A DNA stretch of 64,000 nt from Paraburkholderia silviterrae (GTDB lineage Bacteria; Pseudomonadota; Gammaproteobacteria; Burkholderiales; Burkholderiaceae). Numbering within the stretch: the stretch's first letter is position 1; the number at the start of each line of letters is the position of its first letter. Of this stretch, positions 9,621 to 19,364 are shown piece after piece. Made by a program: the position numbers and the translations under genes. The stretch lies in NCBI RefSeq assembly GCF_004353915.1, contig NZ_SMRP01000002.1, positions 334,574-398,573 on the forward strand. The letters run 5' to 3'. The notes beneath the pieces were generated by a model that saw only the letters and a program-made list of their open reading frames with translations, had not been told where the DNA came from and did no database searches.

Positions 9621-10118
9621 ATGGACATCGCCCTCGATCTGCAAACGATAGCCGCGCAAGAAAGTGCGCTGGTGTTCCCCCGTTTCGACGCCGATCGCGC
9701 CTGGCAACTCGGCACCCTGCTGCGCGAGCTGGCCGTCGCGCGCTCGCACGCGATCGTCATCGACGTGCGCACGTTCGGCCAGCCGCTGTTCTTTTGCGCG
9801 CTCGCCGGCACCACGCCCGAGAACGTCGAGTGGGCGCGCCGCAAGTCGCGCGTGGTCGAGCACTTTCGCCGCAGTTCGTACGCGATCGGCTTGCGCGTGC
9901 AGCAGTCGGGCGCCACGCTCGCCGAGAAAAATGGCCTGCCCGTCGCCGATTTCGCCACGCATGGCGGTGCATTTCCGCTGACCGTCGCGAGCGCGGGCGT
10001 GATCGGCTCGGTCACCGTCTCGGGTCTGCCGCAACGCCGCGATCACGAACTCGTGGTCGAAGCGCTGTGCGCCCATCTCGACGCCGACTACAGCCAGCTT
10101 GCGCTCGCAAAGGCCTGA
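9621..10118 (+). CDS. Heme-degrading domain-containing protein (UPF0303 / HbpS-like)
   Basis: This 165-residue cytosolic protein matches the UPF0303 branch of the HbpS/GlcG fold: [36 protein letters not shown] in the middle and [35 protein letters not shown] at the end. Family members are annotated as heme-degrading-domain proteins, although the physiological role is weakly established. The ATG at 9621 fits the family start. The efflux gene starts four bases after its stop, so the two are probably co-transcribed. Confidence 0.85.
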   Translation: MDIALDLQTIAAQESALVFPRFDADRAWQLGTLLRELAVARSHAIVIDVRTFGQPLFFCALAGTTPENVEWARRKSRVVEHFRRSSYAIGLRVQQSGATLAEKNGLPVADFATHGGAFPLTVASAGVIGSVTVSGLPQRRDHELVVEALCAHLDADYSQLALAKA

Positions 10119-10122
10119 CACG

Positions 10123-10461
10123 ATGCGTACGTCTGCCTGGCTCTTCCTCACCATCGCCATCGTCGCGGAAGTCATTGCCACCTCCGCGCTGCGCGCCTCG
10201 GACGGCTTCTCGCGGCTCGTGCCTTCGGCGGTGGTCGTCGCCGGTTACGGCGTCGCGTTCTACTGCCTTTCGCTCACGCTCAAGAATCTGCCCGTGGGCG
10301 TCGTCTATGCCGTGTGGTCCGGCGTGGGCATCGTGCTCATCACGCTCGTCGCGATGGTGCTCTACAAGCAGATGCCCGATCTGCCCGCCGTGCTCGGTCT
10401 CGGGCTCATCGTGGCGGGCGTGATCGTCCTGAATCTGTTTTCGAAGATGCAGGCGCACTGA
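10123..10461 (+). CDS. SMR-family multidrug efflux transporter (EmrE/QacE type)
   Basis: This 112-residue protein has four hydrophobic helices. Helix 1 carries the membrane-embedded Glu (E16, in [14 protein letters not shown]) that couples proton entry to drug export in Emr[13 protein letters not shown] in helix 3 is the family signature. Length is typical. It probably works as a dimer in the inner membrane and exports cationic compounds. Confidence 0.93.
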   Translation: MRTSAWLFLTIAIVAEVIATSALRASDGFSRLVPSAVVVAGYGVAFYCLSLTLKNLPVGVVYAVWSGVGIVLITLVAMVLYKQMPDLPAVLGLGLIVAGVIVLNLFSKMQAH

Positions 10462-10506
10462 GGTACTCGCCGATGCCGTCCGCTCGAGGCCGCAGCGGTC
10501 CCTGAT

Positions 10507-10719
10507 TCAGCGCTCGGGCGGCACGATGCGGATGCCGCAGCCCGCAATGGTGTCGCGGCTTCGTCCGCCTTCGGGCGTGGCCGCGTCTTCCCACAGGCTG
10601 ATCGCGCGCGCGACGTCGATGCCGTTTTCCTGCGCATAGGTGAACCAGAGGGTCGCGGCCTGCGGCTCCGGAATTTCGCGGTTTGCTTCGAAGTATTGGC
10701 CTGTCAGGTTCGATGCCAT
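10507..10719 (-). CDS. Hypothetical protein, 70 residues
   Basis: The start at 10719 has a GAGAGA ribosome-binding site on the minus strand. The protein (MASNLTGQYFEANREIP...) is soluble and mixed alpha/beta with no domain I recognise. The stretch PQAATLWFTYAQENGIDVARAISLWEDAA is protein-like, and the reading upstream of 10719 loses this character. It is divergent from the DUF1488 gene at 10967. Confidence 0.55.
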   Translation of the reverse strand: MASNLTGQYFEANREIPEPQAATLWFTYAQENGIDVARAISLWEDAATPEGGRSRDTIAGCGIRIVPPER

Positions 10720-10966
10720 TGTTCTCTCGTGGTCCCACGCAATGCGGGCTTGCAAATATGAAAGGGGCATGTGGCGCGTAGTCGACTCGCGCCGCTCAGG
10801 CGTCAGTGTTGCAGTTCCCGTGCCCATCCGTCCACCCGTCCACCCGTCACGTGTTCTCCGATGCCAAGCATCGGCCCATTCCGGAAGCGCAGCGGGTAAC
10901 ATGGATCGCGATCCCGCCGTCCGCCGGCGCGGGTTTTCATCTGCGGATTTTCAAACGGGGCTGGAT

Positions 10967-11251
10967 ATGAATATTCATTTCCCTTCCGAGGCGCCGTCCT
11001 GGCACGATTCGAATCTCACGGTCGTGTTTCCCGCGCTGGTGGACGGCGCGCGCGTGCCCTGCGCGATCTCCGTCGAGGCGCTCGAAGATCATTTCGGCGC
11101 GCTGCGCGCGGAACGCGAGGCGTGGATGCAGGCGTTCGACGCGGGGCGCACGCGCATCGAAGCCGTGGCGCGCGCGCATCTCGAGCTCAGCAACGGCACC
11201 CCCGTCCTCCTCAAAAGCGGCCATTTCCCGCCGGGCACCCAGCTTTCCTGA
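10967..11251 (+). CDS. DUF1488 family protein
   Basis: This 94-residue protein (MNIHFPSEAPSWHDSNLTVVFPALVDGARVPCAISVEALEDHFGA) matches small DUF1488 proteins, whose function is unknown. The ATG at 10967 follows AT-rich DNA; a longer frame upstream is not protein-like. It lies 59 bp upstream of the TetR gene on the same strand. Confidence 0.7.
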   Translation: MNIHFPSEAPSWHDSNLTVVFPALVDGARVPCAISVEALEDHFGALRAEREAWMQAFDAGRTRIEAVARAHLELSNGTPVLLKSGHFPPGTQLS

Positions 11252-11310
11252 CGACGCTGCGCGCGCCCGGCGCCTCGACTTTTCGCCACGCCGGTTCGAG
11301 AATCGCGCCC

Positions 11311-12081
11311 ATGAGCCCCACCGAGCCCAATGACCGTAGCGCCGCCGCGCTTCGCGTGGCACTTCGCGCACGCATCCTCGATGCCGCGCGCCGCATCGTG
11401 ACGCGAGACGGGCTTCGTGCGCTTTCGATGCGTAAGCTTGCCGAGGCGATTGGCTATTCGCCCGCGTCGCTCTATTCGTATTTCGAAAGCCGCGACGCGA
11501 TCGCCCGCGCGCTCGGACGCGAGGGTTTTGCGCAATTGCTTGCGCACCTCGAGCCGCTGGGGACGATCGGCGAGCCACGAGAGCGGCTTCATGCGCTTGC
11601 GCATGGCTATGTTGCATTCGCACGCGCGCATCGGCAGGCGTACCGGCTCATGTACGTGGAGGCGGGTGAGGGCGGCCGTTCAGCGCCGCAAGCTGTGGGG
11701 CGTGCGGCAACGCCGGAAACCGCCGCATCTCCGGCGCCAGCGCAACAGGACGATGCGTTGTCATGCGAGGAGGCCGCTCGCGTCGCGGATCTGTTCGCCG
11801 ATGCGCTCGAAGCGCTCGCAGCGGCGGGGCAGTTGCGTCAAGGCGCACCTGGCGAATCCGCTCTGCTCGCACGCGCGCTATGGGCGATGCTGCATGGCGT
11901 GGTGGCTTTTTCGTTGATTGGGCCGGAGTTTGCCGGTGAGGCGTCGCTGGTGCCGATCGTCGACGCGGCGCTCGACGGCTGGCTGGCCGAGCCCGTGTCT
12001 GCGCACGGGAGTGCGCAAGCGCGGCACGACACATCGCCGCCGGCGCGTGTGGCAAAGCAAACGCAGGAGGGCTCGTCGTGA
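11311..12081 (+). CDS. TetR/AcrR family transcriptional regulator
   Basis: This 256-residue protein has a typical TetR N-terminal DNA-binding domain (residues 18-66: ARILDAARRIVTRDGLRALSMRKLAEAIGYSPASLYSYFESRDAI) and a helical C-terminal domain of the kind often called WHG. Ala/Pro-rich insertions in the middle and at the end look disordered. TetR proteins usually repress adjacent transport or metabolic genes; the gene 115 bp downstream on the same strand is a possible target. The ATG at 11311 puts the helix-turn-helix in its usual place. Confidence 0.9.
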   Translation: MSPTEPNDRSAAALRVALRARILDAARRIVTRDGLRALSMRKLAEAIGYSPASLYSYFESRDAIARALGREGFAQLLAHLEPLGTIGEPRERLHALAHGYVAFARAHRQAYRLMYVEAGEGGRSAPQAVGRAATPETAASPAPAQQDDALSCEEAARVADLFADALEALAAAGQLRQGAPGESALLARALWAMLHGVVAFSLIGPEFAGEASLVPIVDAALDGWLAEPVSAHGSAQARHDTSPPARVAKQTQEGSS

Positions 12082-12099
12082 TAGCCTCGTTGGGCGCGC

Positions 12100-12136
12100 T
12101 GCGTGTCGTTGTGCGAGTTGCGTGTCGTTGTGCGAG
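12100..12136. repeat. Two 18-bp direct repeats between tetR-like and enoyl-CoA hydratase-like genes
   Basis: The 18-bp unit beginning tgcgtgtcgttgtgcg occurs at 12100-12117 and 12119-12136 with a 19-bp period. It could be a regulatory site or simply a slippage duplication. Confidence 0.8.
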
Positions 12137-12196
12137 CATGGCGCGCACTGGCGCCGGATGCCCCTTTTCATAGTGCTTTCATCCCGATCGATTGCC

Positions 12197-13354
12197 ATGT
12201 CACAGGAAGCCACCGCAAGCGCCTTTGCCGCCGATGCCGGGCAGCACGTGCTCACGCAGGTCGAGAACCGCATCGGCTTCATCGAGCTCGATCGCCCGCA
12301 GGCGCTCAATGCGCTGTCCACGGCGATGATCCGCGAGATGCAGGCCGCGCTCGACGACTGGCGCGACGATCCCGAAGTGCTCGCCGTGATCGTGCACACG
12401 TGTCATCCGCGTGCGTTTTGCGCGGGTGGTGACATCCGCTTTCTCCATGAGTCGTACCGCGCCGGTGATCAGGCGGCAATCGATACGTTCTTTACCGAGG
12501 AGTACCGCCTGAACCACGCGATCTTCAGTTATCCGAAGCCCTATATCGGGCTGCTGGGTGGCGTCGTGATGGGTGGCGGCATGGGGATTTCGCAGGGCGC
12601 GCATCGCACAGGTGGCCTGCGCGTGGTGAGCAGCTCGACGCGCATGGCGATGCCCGAGACGCGTATCGGTTTTTTTCCCGATGTCGGCATGGGCTGGTTC
12701 CTCGCGCGCACGCCGGGTGCGCTCGGGCGCTATCTCGCCGTGACCGGAGACACGATCGATGCGTATAGCGCGCTATACACAGGACTCGCCGATGTCTTCA
12801 TCGACGAGTCCGCGTGGCCCGCGTTGCTCGACGCATTGAGGAGCGAGTCGTTTGCTTCGGGCGCGGAGGTCGTCGAGCGGCTTCGCCACGCGGCTGCCGC
12901 AAGCGACGAGGTGCAGCGCGGCACGGCACGCTCCGCGCTGGCCGTTGCGCGCGCATGGATCGATCTGCACTTTTCGCGGCACTCGGTGGCGGCGATTGTT
13001 GCGTCGCTGGAGAGCGTGGAGCGCGACGCCGCGGATGCGCAACGCGATTGGGCCGAGCAGATCGTGGGGGTGTTGCGCGAGCGCTCGCCGTTGTCGATGG
13101 CGGTCGCGCTCGAGGGCGTGTCGCTTGCGGAAGGCTCGATGGCCAGCGTGCTGCGCCGCGATCTCGATCTCACGCGCTCGAGCTTTGCCGGGGGCGACGT
13201 GATGGAAGGCATACGCGCGCGCATCATCGACAAGGACAATGATCCGCACTGGCGCTTCGCGTGTGTCGAGGATGTGTCGCCCGCCGACGTCGAGGCGATG
13301 TTCAAGAGCCCGTGGGACGCGGCGGACCATCCGCTGCGGGCGTTGCCGGACTAG
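12197..13354 (+). CDS. Enoyl-CoA hydratase/isomerase family protein (3-hydroxyisobutyryl-CoA hydrolase type)
   Basis: This 385-residue protein belongs to the crotonase superfamily. IGFIELDRPQALNALSTAMI opens the domain. HPRAFCAGGDIRFLHES forms the first half of the oxyanion hole, and YIGLLGGVVMGGGMGISQGAHRT the second. The length and the C-terminal helical part match the HIBYL-CoA hydrolase (ECH_2) branch, which acts in valine breakdown. The hydrolase call rests on length and on the Glu in PETRIGFFPDVG; a simple hydratase is less likely. The ATG at 12197 fits the family start. Confidence 0.85.
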   Translation: MSQEATASAFAADAGQHVLTQVENRIGFIELDRPQALNALSTAMIREMQAALDDWRDDPEVLAVIVHTCHPRAFCAGGDIRFLHESYRAGDQAAIDTFFTEEYRLNHAIFSYPKPYIGLLGGVVMGGGMGISQGAHRTGGLRVVSSSTRMAMPETRIGFFPDVGMGWFLARTPGALGRYLAVTGDTIDAYSALYTGLADVFIDESAWPALLDALRSESFASGAEVVERLRHAAAASDEVQRGTARSALAVARAWIDLHFSRHSVAAIVASLESVERDAADAQRDWAEQIVGVLRERSPLSMAVALEGVSLAEGSMASVLRRDLDLTRSSFAGGDVMEGIRARIIDKDNDPHWRFACVEDVSPADVEAMFKSPWDAADHPLRALPD

Positions 13355-13413
13355 CTTCGCGGCCTCGTGAGGCTTCGCGCGGCGCGCACCTTGCGCCGCG
13401 CATGCGGGCCGGC

Positions 13414-13839
13414 TCAGTCTTCTTCGGTTTCGCTCATGAAGGCGCGCATGAACACGAGTGCGCCCCAGCCCCAGACCGCATTCGAAGCGAAGCCCATGGC
13501 CACGCGCGGCAGCATGTTGCCGCTCGGCCAGATGCCGCGCAGCGGATCGATCACGAACAGCATGGCGGCCGTGAGCACGATGCCGCCGAACACGAACGCC
13601 TGCACCCACGGCGCGGGGCGCGACGGCGAGATGCGCAGCAGCCACGTCATCGGGATGGCCCATAAGGCGCTCCAGATCGCGTTGACGAGGAATTCGGGCA
13701 GGCCGATCGGCGCGAACGGCTCGGTGGAGAAGCCGGCGGCGTCGATGACCTGCGCTGCGTGAAGGAGCGCGAGCGTGGCCTCGCGAAAGAACAGCGAGGC
13801 CAGAAAGCCGGAGACGAACGGCAAAATCAGTTTTTGCAT
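13414..13839 (-). CDS. Hypothetical membrane protein
   Basis: From the ATG at 13839 this 141-residue protein shows about four hydrophobic segments (LILPFVSGFLASLFF, FLVNAIWSALWAIPMTWLL, AFVFGGIVLTAAMLFVI and ASNAVWGWGALVFM) and an acidic tail. It is an inner-membrane protein of unknown function. The frame continues to 13959 but is not protein-like there. It is convergent with the gene at 12197-13354 and divergent from ssuD. Confidence 0.75.
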   Translation of the reverse strand: MQKLILPFVSGFLASLFFREATLALLHAAQVIDAAGFSTEPFAPIGLPEFLVNAIWSALWAIPMTWLLRISPSRPAPWVQAFVFGGIVLTAAMLFVIDPLRGIWPSGNMLPRVAMGFASNAVWGWGALVFMRAFMSETEED

Positions 13840-14203
13840 GGGGGCGCGAGGGTTGCGTGGCGCGGAGCGCGCATGCCTGAAAAGGCGTGAAAGCGCGGCC
13901 GGCCGGATTATTGTCGATGTGTGCGCCATTATATCGGCGCGCCGCGCCTGTGATTGCACCTGCGTATGCTAAAGCGTCGCGTAAAGCACGAAAGTGGAAA
14001 ACCTAAGCTAAAAAAAATCGTTCTAAACGCTTGGTGCCATCCCTAGACTGAATCCCCATGAAGACGGCGCCGCCGTCATGGCGCCGGCCCTGCCGCTCTC
14101 CCGGTCCTTGTAATCGCATGCGCGATGTCCTGTGCGTCGCATCTTGCCGGCGCCGCGTCCCGAATTATTCGTCTCACGTCTCGACCAAAAGCAGGAGCAA
14201 CAC
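13840..14203. other. Promoter region of the sulfonate cluster
   Basis: This 364-bp divergent region has an AT-rich part (about 13960-14030) with a run of eight A (about 14010) followed by TCGTTCTAAACG. A short GC palindrome lies at about 14064-14078. It must hold the ssuD promoter and probably the binding site of a CysB-type LysR activator, but no site could be assigned with confidence. No gene is seen. Confidence 0.45.
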
Positions 14204-15361
14204 ATGAATGTGTTCTGGTTCATCCCGACCCATGGTGACAGCCGCTATCTGGGTACGGCCGAAGGCGCGCGCGCTGCTGACCTCGCGTACTTCCAGCAGG
14301 TGGCCGTCGCGGCCGATACGCTCGGTTACGAAGGCGTCCTGCTGCCGACGGGCCGTTCGTGCGAAGACGCATGGGTCGTGGCATCGAGCCTGATCGCCGC
14401 GACGCGGCGCCTGAAGTTCCTCGTCGCGATTCGTCCGGGCCTCTCGTCGCCGGGACTGTCGGCACGCATGGCCGCGACTTTCGACCGCCTTTCGAACGGG
14501 CGCCTGCTCATCAACGTCGTGACGGGTGGCGACGCCGCCGAGCTCGAAGGCGACGGCGTATTCGTCGACCACGATACGCGCTACGAAATCACCGACGAGT
14601 TCCTGCATATCTGGCGCAAGCTGCTCGCCGCGTCGCACACGAACGAGGCGATCGATTTCGAGGGCAAGCATTTGAGCTCGAAGGGCGGCAAGGCCCTCTA
14701 TCCGCCGGTGCAGGAGCCGCACCCGCCGCTGTGGTTCGGCGGCTCGTCGCCGGCGGCGCACGACATGGCGGGCGCGCACATCGATACCTATCTGACGTGG
14801 GGCGAGCCTCCTGAGGCCGTAGCAAAGAAGATCGCCGATATCCGCGCGCGTGCTGAGCGGCACGGCCGCAAGATCCGCTTCGGCATTCGCATGCATGTGA
14901 TCGTGCGCGAGACCGAGGAGGAAGCGTGGGCCGCGGCCGAGCGCCTCATCAGCCGTCTTGACGACGACACCATCACGCGTGCGCAGGCCGCGTTCAACAA
15001 GATGGATTCGGAAGGCCAGCGCCGCATGGCCGCGCTGCACGGCGGCAAGCGCGGCACGCGCAAGGAGCTGGAGGTGTACCCGAACGTGTGGGCGGGCGTG
15101 GGCCTCGTGCGCGGCGGCGCGGGCACGGCGCTCGTCGGCAATCCGCAGCAGGTTGCCGAGCGCATGAAGGAGTACGCGCAGCTCGGTATCGAGACCTTCA
15201 TTCTTTCTGGTTACCCTCATCTTGAGGAATCCTACCGTTTCGCCGAGCTGGTGTTCCCGCTGCTGCCGGGGCGCCAGGCGAAGACGGCTGGCGGCCCGGT
15301 CTCCGGGCCATTCGGCGAAGTGGTCGGCAATCAGTATCTGCCGAAGGTGAGCCAGAGCTGA
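14204..15361 (+). CDS. ssuD: FMNH2-dependent alkanesulfonate monooxygenase
   Basis: SsuD cleaves alkanesulfonates to aldehyde and sulfite so that the cell can use their sulfur. The 385-residue protein matches family length and starts [17 protein letters not shown], with [39 protein letters not shown] and [17 protein letters not shown], the bacterial luciferase-fold motifs of SsuD. The Shine-Dalgarno sequence (CAGGAG) decides the start at 14204. It is the first gene of ssuD-ssuC-ssuB-ssuF. The FMN reductase SsuE and the binding protein SsuA are not encoded beside it. Confidence 0.97.
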   Translation: MNVFWFIPTHGDSRYLGTAEGARAADLAYFQQVAVAADTLGYEGVLLPTGRSCEDAWVVASSLIAATRRLKFLVAIRPGLSSPGLSARMAATFDRLSNGRLLINVVTGGDAAELEGDGVFVDHDTRYEITDEFLHIWRKLLAASHTNEAIDFEGKHLSSKGGKALYPPVQEPHPPLWFGGSSPAAHDMAGAHIDTYLTWGEPPEAVAKKIADIRARAERHGRKIRFGIRMHVIVRETEEEAWAAAERLISRLDDDTITRAQAAFNKMDSEGQRRMAALHGGKRGTRKELEVYPNVWAGVGLVRGGAGTALVGNPQQVAERMKEYAQLGIETFILSGYPHLEESYRFAELVFPLLPGRQAKTAGGPVSGPFGEVVGNQYLPKVSQS

Positions 15362-15455
15362 CACGCAATCAATCGGATTCAACCGGCCAGCGAGCGCGAG
15401 CGCACACGAATGCGCAGGCGCTCGCACGGCACAAGGTGGTGAGGAGAACACACCG

Positions 15456-16313
15456 ATGACTCAATCCGCTGTGACTGCCGCCGGCGCTGCCGGCACGGGC
15501 ATCGCCCCGCGTAGCGGCAGGCCATTCGCTTTCTATGGACGCAAGGCCTTCCTGCACATCGCGCCCTGGCTCGTGCCGCTCGCGATCCTGGCCGCGTGGG
15601 AGCTGGCCGCTCGAAGCGGCGTGCTTTCCACGCGCGTGCTGCCCGAGCCGCTCGCGGTCGTGAAGGCCGCGTGGTCGCTCATCGAGTCGGGCGAGATGCT
15701 GCAGGACGTGCGCGTGAGCACGTGGCGGGCGATTTCGGGTTTCGCGATCGGTGGCGGCATCGGCCTCGCGCTCGGGCTTGCCACGGGCCTGTTCAAGCCT
15801 GTCGAGACCGCGCTCGACTCGACTATCCAGATGATCCGCAACATTCCCGCGCTCGCGATGATTCCGCTCGTGATCCTCTGGTTTGGCATCGAGGAGGAGG
15901 CGAAGGTGTTTCTCGTCGCGCTCGGCGTGTTTTTCCCGGTGTATGTGAATACGTTTCACGGCATCCGCTCGGTGGACACGAACCTCATCGAGATGGCGCG
16001 CAGCTATGGGCTCAAGGGCTTTGCGCTCTATCGCGAAGTGATCCTGCCGGGCGCGCTGCCGTCGATCCTCGTGGGCGTGCGCTTCGCGCTCGGGCTGATG
16101 TGGGTGACGCTGATCGTCGCGGAAACGATCTCCGCGCAGTCGGGCATCGGCTATATGACGATGAACGCGCGCGAGTTTCTTCAGACCGATGTGGTGGTGG
16201 TCGGCATTCTGCTCTACGCCGCGCTCGGCAAGCTCGCCGACTGGCTCGCCAAGGGGCTCGAGCGCGCCGCGTTGCGCTGGCACCCCGCGTATCAACAAGG
16301 GAGCGATGCATGA
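15456..16313 (+). CDS. ssuC: Aliphatic sulfonate ABC transporter permease
   Basis: This 285-residue inner-membrane permease of the SsuC/TauC family has about six hydrophobic helices. The EAA loop reads [35 protein letters not shown], the contact surface for the SsuB ATPase. It follows ssuD by 94 bp and overlaps ssuB by four bases (ATGA), so their translation is probably coupled. Confidence 0.95.
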   Translation: MTQSAVTAAGAAGTGIAPRSGRPFAFYGRKAFLHIAPWLVPLAILAAWELAARSGVLSTRVLPEPLAVVKAAWSLIESGEMLQDVRVSTWRAISGFAIGGGIGLALGLATGLFKPVETALDSTIQMIRNIPALAMIPLVILWFGIEEEAKVFLVALGVFFPVYVNTFHGIRSVDTNLIEMARSYGLKGFALYREVILPGALPSILVGVRFALGLMWVTLIVAETISAQSGIGYMTMNAREFLQTDVVVVGILLYAALGKLADWLAKGLERAALRWHPAYQQGSDA

Positions 16314-17302
16314 ACGCAAGCACGTTGGCAGCCCACTTCGGCGGCGTGGCGGGCCGCGATCTCGAAGCCGAGGTCGAATTGCCGCGGATTCAGGAACGCG
16401 AGGCGCATGAAGCCGCCGAGCCGCGCGGCACGCGGCGCGCTCATGCCCGCCATGACGGGCGAGGCGCGGCGGCAAAGGTAACAACGGCGACGGCGCGCAG
16501 CGGCGCGCGCGCGCGCGACCCGGCTGTCGAGTTGCGCGGCGTGGGCAAGCGTTACGGCGAGCGTGTCGTGCTCGACGGCTTCGACCTCTCGATCGAACGC
16601 GGCAGCTTCGTGGCGATCGTGGGGCGCAGCGGCTGCGGGAAATCCACGCTGCTGCGTCTCGTTGCCGGACTCGAAGCGCCCGATGCCGGCGAGCTGGCGC
16701 GGCGCGACGAGCACGGGGCGCCGCTCGAGACGCGCATGATGTTTCAGGACGCTCGGCTCCTGCCCTGGAAGACGGTGCTCCAGAACGTGATGCTGGGGCT
16801 GGGTCGCGGCGCACGCGAGGACGCGCGCGCCGTGCTCGACGAAGTGGGGCTGCTCGCGCGGGCCGACGAGTGGCCCGCCCGGCTCTCGGGCGGCCAGCGC
16901 CAGCGCGTGGCGCTCGCGCGGGCGCTGGTGCACCGGCCGAGCCTGTTGCTGCTCGACGAGCCGCTCGGTGCGCTCGACGCGCTCACTCGCATCGAAATGC
17001 ATGCACTGATCGAGCGGCTCTGGCGCGAGCATCGTTTTACCGCGCTGCTGGTCACCCATGACGTGCACGAGGCCGTCGCGCTGGGCGAGCGCATCCTGCT
17101 GGTGGAGCAGGGCCGCATCGCGCTCGACCAGCGCGTGCCTCTAGCGCGCCCGCGCGCCCGCGCCGACGCACGCTTTGCCGCGCTCGAAGAGCGCGTGCTG
17201 CAGCGGGTGCTGGGCAGCGAGACGCCCGCGACCGCGCATGCGCCGCACGCGCAAGAGACGCCTTACGGGCTGCGTCCCGCCGATGTGCGCTGGGCGCTCT
17301 GA
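16310..17302 (+). CDS. ssuB: Aliphatic sulfonate ABC transporter ATP-binding protein
   Basis: The ATPase has Walker [11 protein letters not shown] loop [12 protein letters not shown], signature [15 protein letters not shown], Walker [16 protein letters not shown] and switch His in [11 protein letters not shown]. At 330 residues it is longer than usual (about 255-270). About 70 residues before the ABC domain are rich in Arg, Glu and Ala and look disordered, and the C-terminal 50 residues are also extended. The ATG overlaps the ssuC stop. Its partners are SsuC and an SsuA encoded elsewhere. Confidence 0.95.
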   Translation: MNASTLAAHFGGVAGRDLEAEVELPRIQEREAHEAAEPRGTRRAHARHDGRGAAAKVTTATARSGARARDPAVELRGVGKRYGERVVLDGFDLSIERGSFVAIVGRSGCGKSTLLRLVAGLEAPDAGELARRDEHGAPLETRMMFQDARLLPWKTVLQNVMLGLGRGAREDARAVLDEVGLLARADEWPARLSGGQRQRVALARALVHRPSLLLLDEPLGALDALTRIEMHALIERLWREHRFTALLVTHDVHEAVALGERILLVEQGRIALDQRVPLARPRARADARFAALEERVLQRVLGSETPATAHAPHAQETPYGLRPADVRWAL

Positions 17303-17362
17303 ACGCCTTGCGAACCCCTTGTATTGCGTGATTTTCGTTTATTCATATTGGGAGCTAATTCA

Positions 17363-17578
17363 ATGAGCATTTCCGCCATCAACGTGCGCAACCAGTTCCG
17401 CGGCAAGGTCAGGGAGATCATCCGCGGGCCGGTGGTATCGGAAGTCGACGTCGACACGCCGTTTGGCGTGGTCACGTCGGTTATCACGACGCGCTCGATC
17501 GACGAACTCGAACTGAAAGTTGGCTCGGAAGTCGTCGCGCTCGTGAAGTCGACGGAGGTGTCGATCGCGCGCTTGTGA
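17363..17578 (+). CDS. ssuF: TOBE-domain molybdopterin-binding-like protein SsuF
   Basis: This 71-residue single TOBE (Mop) domain (MSISAINVRNQFRGKVREIIRGPVVSEVDVDT...VSIARL) resembles molbindins. In Pseudomonas putida a gene of this kind, ssuF, closes the ssu operon and is needed for sulfonate use. Here it lies 60 bp after ssuB in the same orientation. Ligand binding (molybdate or another oxyanion) is inferred from the family. Confidence 0.88.
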   Translation: MSISAINVRNQFRGKVREIIRGPVVSEVDVDTPFGVVTSVITTRSIDELELKVGSEVVALVKSTEVSIARL

Positions 17579-17687
17579 GCGGTCGCGAGCGGCCATGGGC
17601 GGTTTCGTGTGCGGGGCGGCGTCCGGCCCCCGGCACACGGCGTGGAAGTGCTAGCATGGACCGGCAAGCCACGACGGAGAGACGATC

Positions 17688-17936
17688 ATGGAGCCGAAAG
17701 GCATCGACATGGGCGACTACGAAGAGCGCTACAAGGACTACGACATCGAGGTCGCGGTCGAACAGGTGCTCACGGGCGTGAAGGCGCACTTTCGCGTGCT
17801 CAAGGCCGGCGCCGTGATAGCGGACTGGCAACTGGTCCATATCGACCGCCTCTGGCCGACCGAGCACGGCGCCGCCGAGGCGGGCTTCGAGGCGGCCCGC
17901 GCGTGGATTGACAGCGGCGCCGCGCAATCGCATTGA
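17688..17936 (+). CDS. Hypothetical protein, 82 residues
   Basis: The start at 17688 has a GGAGAG ribosome-binding site. The protein (MEPKGIDMGDYEERYKDYDIEVAVEQV...) is small, acidic and soluble with a predicted beta-rich middle. I do not recognise a named domain. It lies 109 bp after ssuF and may be read from its own promoter. Confidence 0.65.
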   Translation: MEPKGIDMGDYEERYKDYDIEVAVEQVLTGVKAHFRVLKAGAVIADWQLVHIDRLWPTEHGAAEAGFEAARAWIDSGAAQSH

Positions 17937-17989
17937 GGGGTTATCGGCAGGTCGGGCGATGGCGTCGCAGGTATTGAGTCACGAGAAAA

Positions 17990-18361
17990 TCAGGCGAGAT
18001 TCGCACCGCTTTTACGCGGGTCCGGATAATGGCGCGTCTGGTTGAATTTATCGGGGCCAATGAATAGCAGCAGCACCATGCCGAGTTGACCAAGCGGCAT
18101 AAGCGCCATCAGCCACCACCACCAGCCGCTCACGCCGATATCGTGCAGCCGGCGCACCATTGCGGCAATGGGAATCCAGAACGCCACACAGACAATCACG
18201 ATGCCGAGGATCGCGGCCGGGAGTGTATCGCCGAGCCCGCCTTCGGGCATGAAAGCGTCGAACGCGACAATGAAGAAAAGAAACACTGCCATCGTGAAGG
18301 CATATTCGCGGCGCGTGGCGCGGCCGGCCAGCGTGAAGCGTCGTTCGAGCCATTTTTCCAT
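17990..18361 (-). CDS. DUF805 family membrane protein
   Basis: This 123-residue protein has the DUF805 pattern: GRATRREYAFTMAVFLFF near the N terminus, RRLHDIGVSGWWWWLMALMPLGQLGMVLLLF in the middle and a C-terminal GPDKFNQTRHYPDP. It has about three or four membrane helices. Function is unknown. The ATG at 18361 fits the usual start; the frame upstream is not conserved-looking. Confidence 0.88.
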   Translation of the reverse strand: MEKWLERRFTLAGRATRREYAFTMAVFLFFIVAFDAFMPEGGLGDTLPAAILGIVIVCVAFWIPIAAMVRRLHDIGVSGWWWWLMALMPLGQLGMVLLLFIGPDKFNQTRHYPDPRKSGANLA

Positions 18362-18671
18362 GGTTATCGATTTTTCCGTCGTCGAGCGAGGTTTAGGGAT
18401 TATTGCGTTGCGGGAAGGGATTTTACGCAAGGGGGCTGGTGGGGTGAAAGCGGCGCGTCAGCGATATTATCGAGTTTATTGATTTGGCATCCTGTGGATT
18501 ATTCAATACGAATATATCCGCGTGTCTGGTTTGGTACAGCGGGCAAATAGTGTGGCTATGCGCAGAGCGATTGGCCGAGAGGTGGCGTGAATGCTGCCGC
18601 CGATTGCCTTTCATTTGTGTGCATCGGGGACGTCGCGCGGCTAAGATGGATTTTCCTGACAGGAGCCGGCC
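18362..18671. other. Intergenic region between DUF805 and YedK-type genes
   Basis: This 310-bp divergent region is AT-richer than its surroundings (about 18460-18540) and must hold both promoters. No gene, repeat or clear operator was seen. The ribosome-binding site CAGGAG for the gene at 18672 is at about 18659. Confidence 0.4.
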
Positions 18672-19364
18672 ATGTGCACGAACTACGCGGCTGCACGCCG
18701 CGATCGCCTCTTTCGGCATTTCGGTGTCGAGCCGCCGGATAGCCCGTGGCGCGACGAAATCTATAAGGACTACCCGGCGCCAATCATCCGCCGTGTCGAT
18801 GGCGACCGGCGCGCGGATCTTGCGACATTCGGCATGGTGCCGCGCAAGCGTATTCCAGCGGGCGTGAGGGCGTTCGACACGATGAACGCGCGCTCTGAAA
18901 CAGTGGGAGCGAAGCGTTCGTTCAGCGGCGCGTGGAAGCGGCTCCAGTTGTGCCTGGTCCCGTGTGAGGCATTCTACGAACCGTGTTACGAAACAGGGAA
19001 GGCGGTGCGCTGGCGGATCGGCATGGCATCGGGCGAGCCCTTAGCCATTGCCGGCTTATGGCGTGAGTGGGAGATCGGGGGCGAGGGCAGCGGGCCGGAA
19101 GTCATGACGCTCGCCGTTTCGTTCACGATGATCACGATCGATGCCGCGCAGCATCCGTTGATGAGTCGCTTCCACAAACCGGGCGATGAAAAGAGATCGG
19201 TCGTAATCGTACCGCCGTCGGAGTATGAAAATTGGCTGGCGTGCCAATCGACCGATGAAGCGCGCTCGTTCTTTTCGCTCTGCCCGGCTGAGTTGATGGC
19301 GGCAGTGGCGGATCCGGTTGCGCAGAATGCTGGGGGCCGTGGGGGCAGCACGGGGACGCAATGA
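18672..19364 (+). CDS. SOS response-associated peptidase family protein (YedK/HMCES type)
   Basis: Proteins of this family cap abasic sites in single-stranded DNA through a thiazolidine crosslink to Cys2. The 230-residue sequence begins MCTNYAA with Cys2 in place. It contains the conserved Asn in MNARSETVG, the catalytic Glu in CLVPCEAFYEP and the His in AAQHPLMSRFHKP. A Shine-Dalgarno sequence precedes the ATG at 18672. It is chromosomal, about 700 bp before the prophage. Confidence 0.93.
   Translation: MCTNYAAARRDRLFRHFGVEPPDSPWRDEIYKDYPAPIIRRVDGDRRADLATFGMVPRKRIPAGVRAFDTMNARSETVGAKRSFSGAWKRLQLCLVPCEAFYEPCYETGKAVRWRIGMASGEPLAIAGLWREWEIGGEGSGPEVMTLAVSFTMITIDAAQHPLMSRFHKPGDEKRSVVIVPPSEYENWLACQSTDEARSFFSLCPAELMAAVADPVAQNAGGRGGSTGTQ

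Noticed and set aside
14064..14078. GC palindrome upstream of ssuD as operator
   Set aside because: Short GC palindromes are expected often in DNA of this composition, and no second copy or promoter overlap supports it.
15369..16814. 481-codon minus-strand frame opposite ssuC and ssuB
   Set aside because: Arg/Ala/Pro-rich low-complexity composition, no ribosome-binding site, and two clear genes on the other strand.
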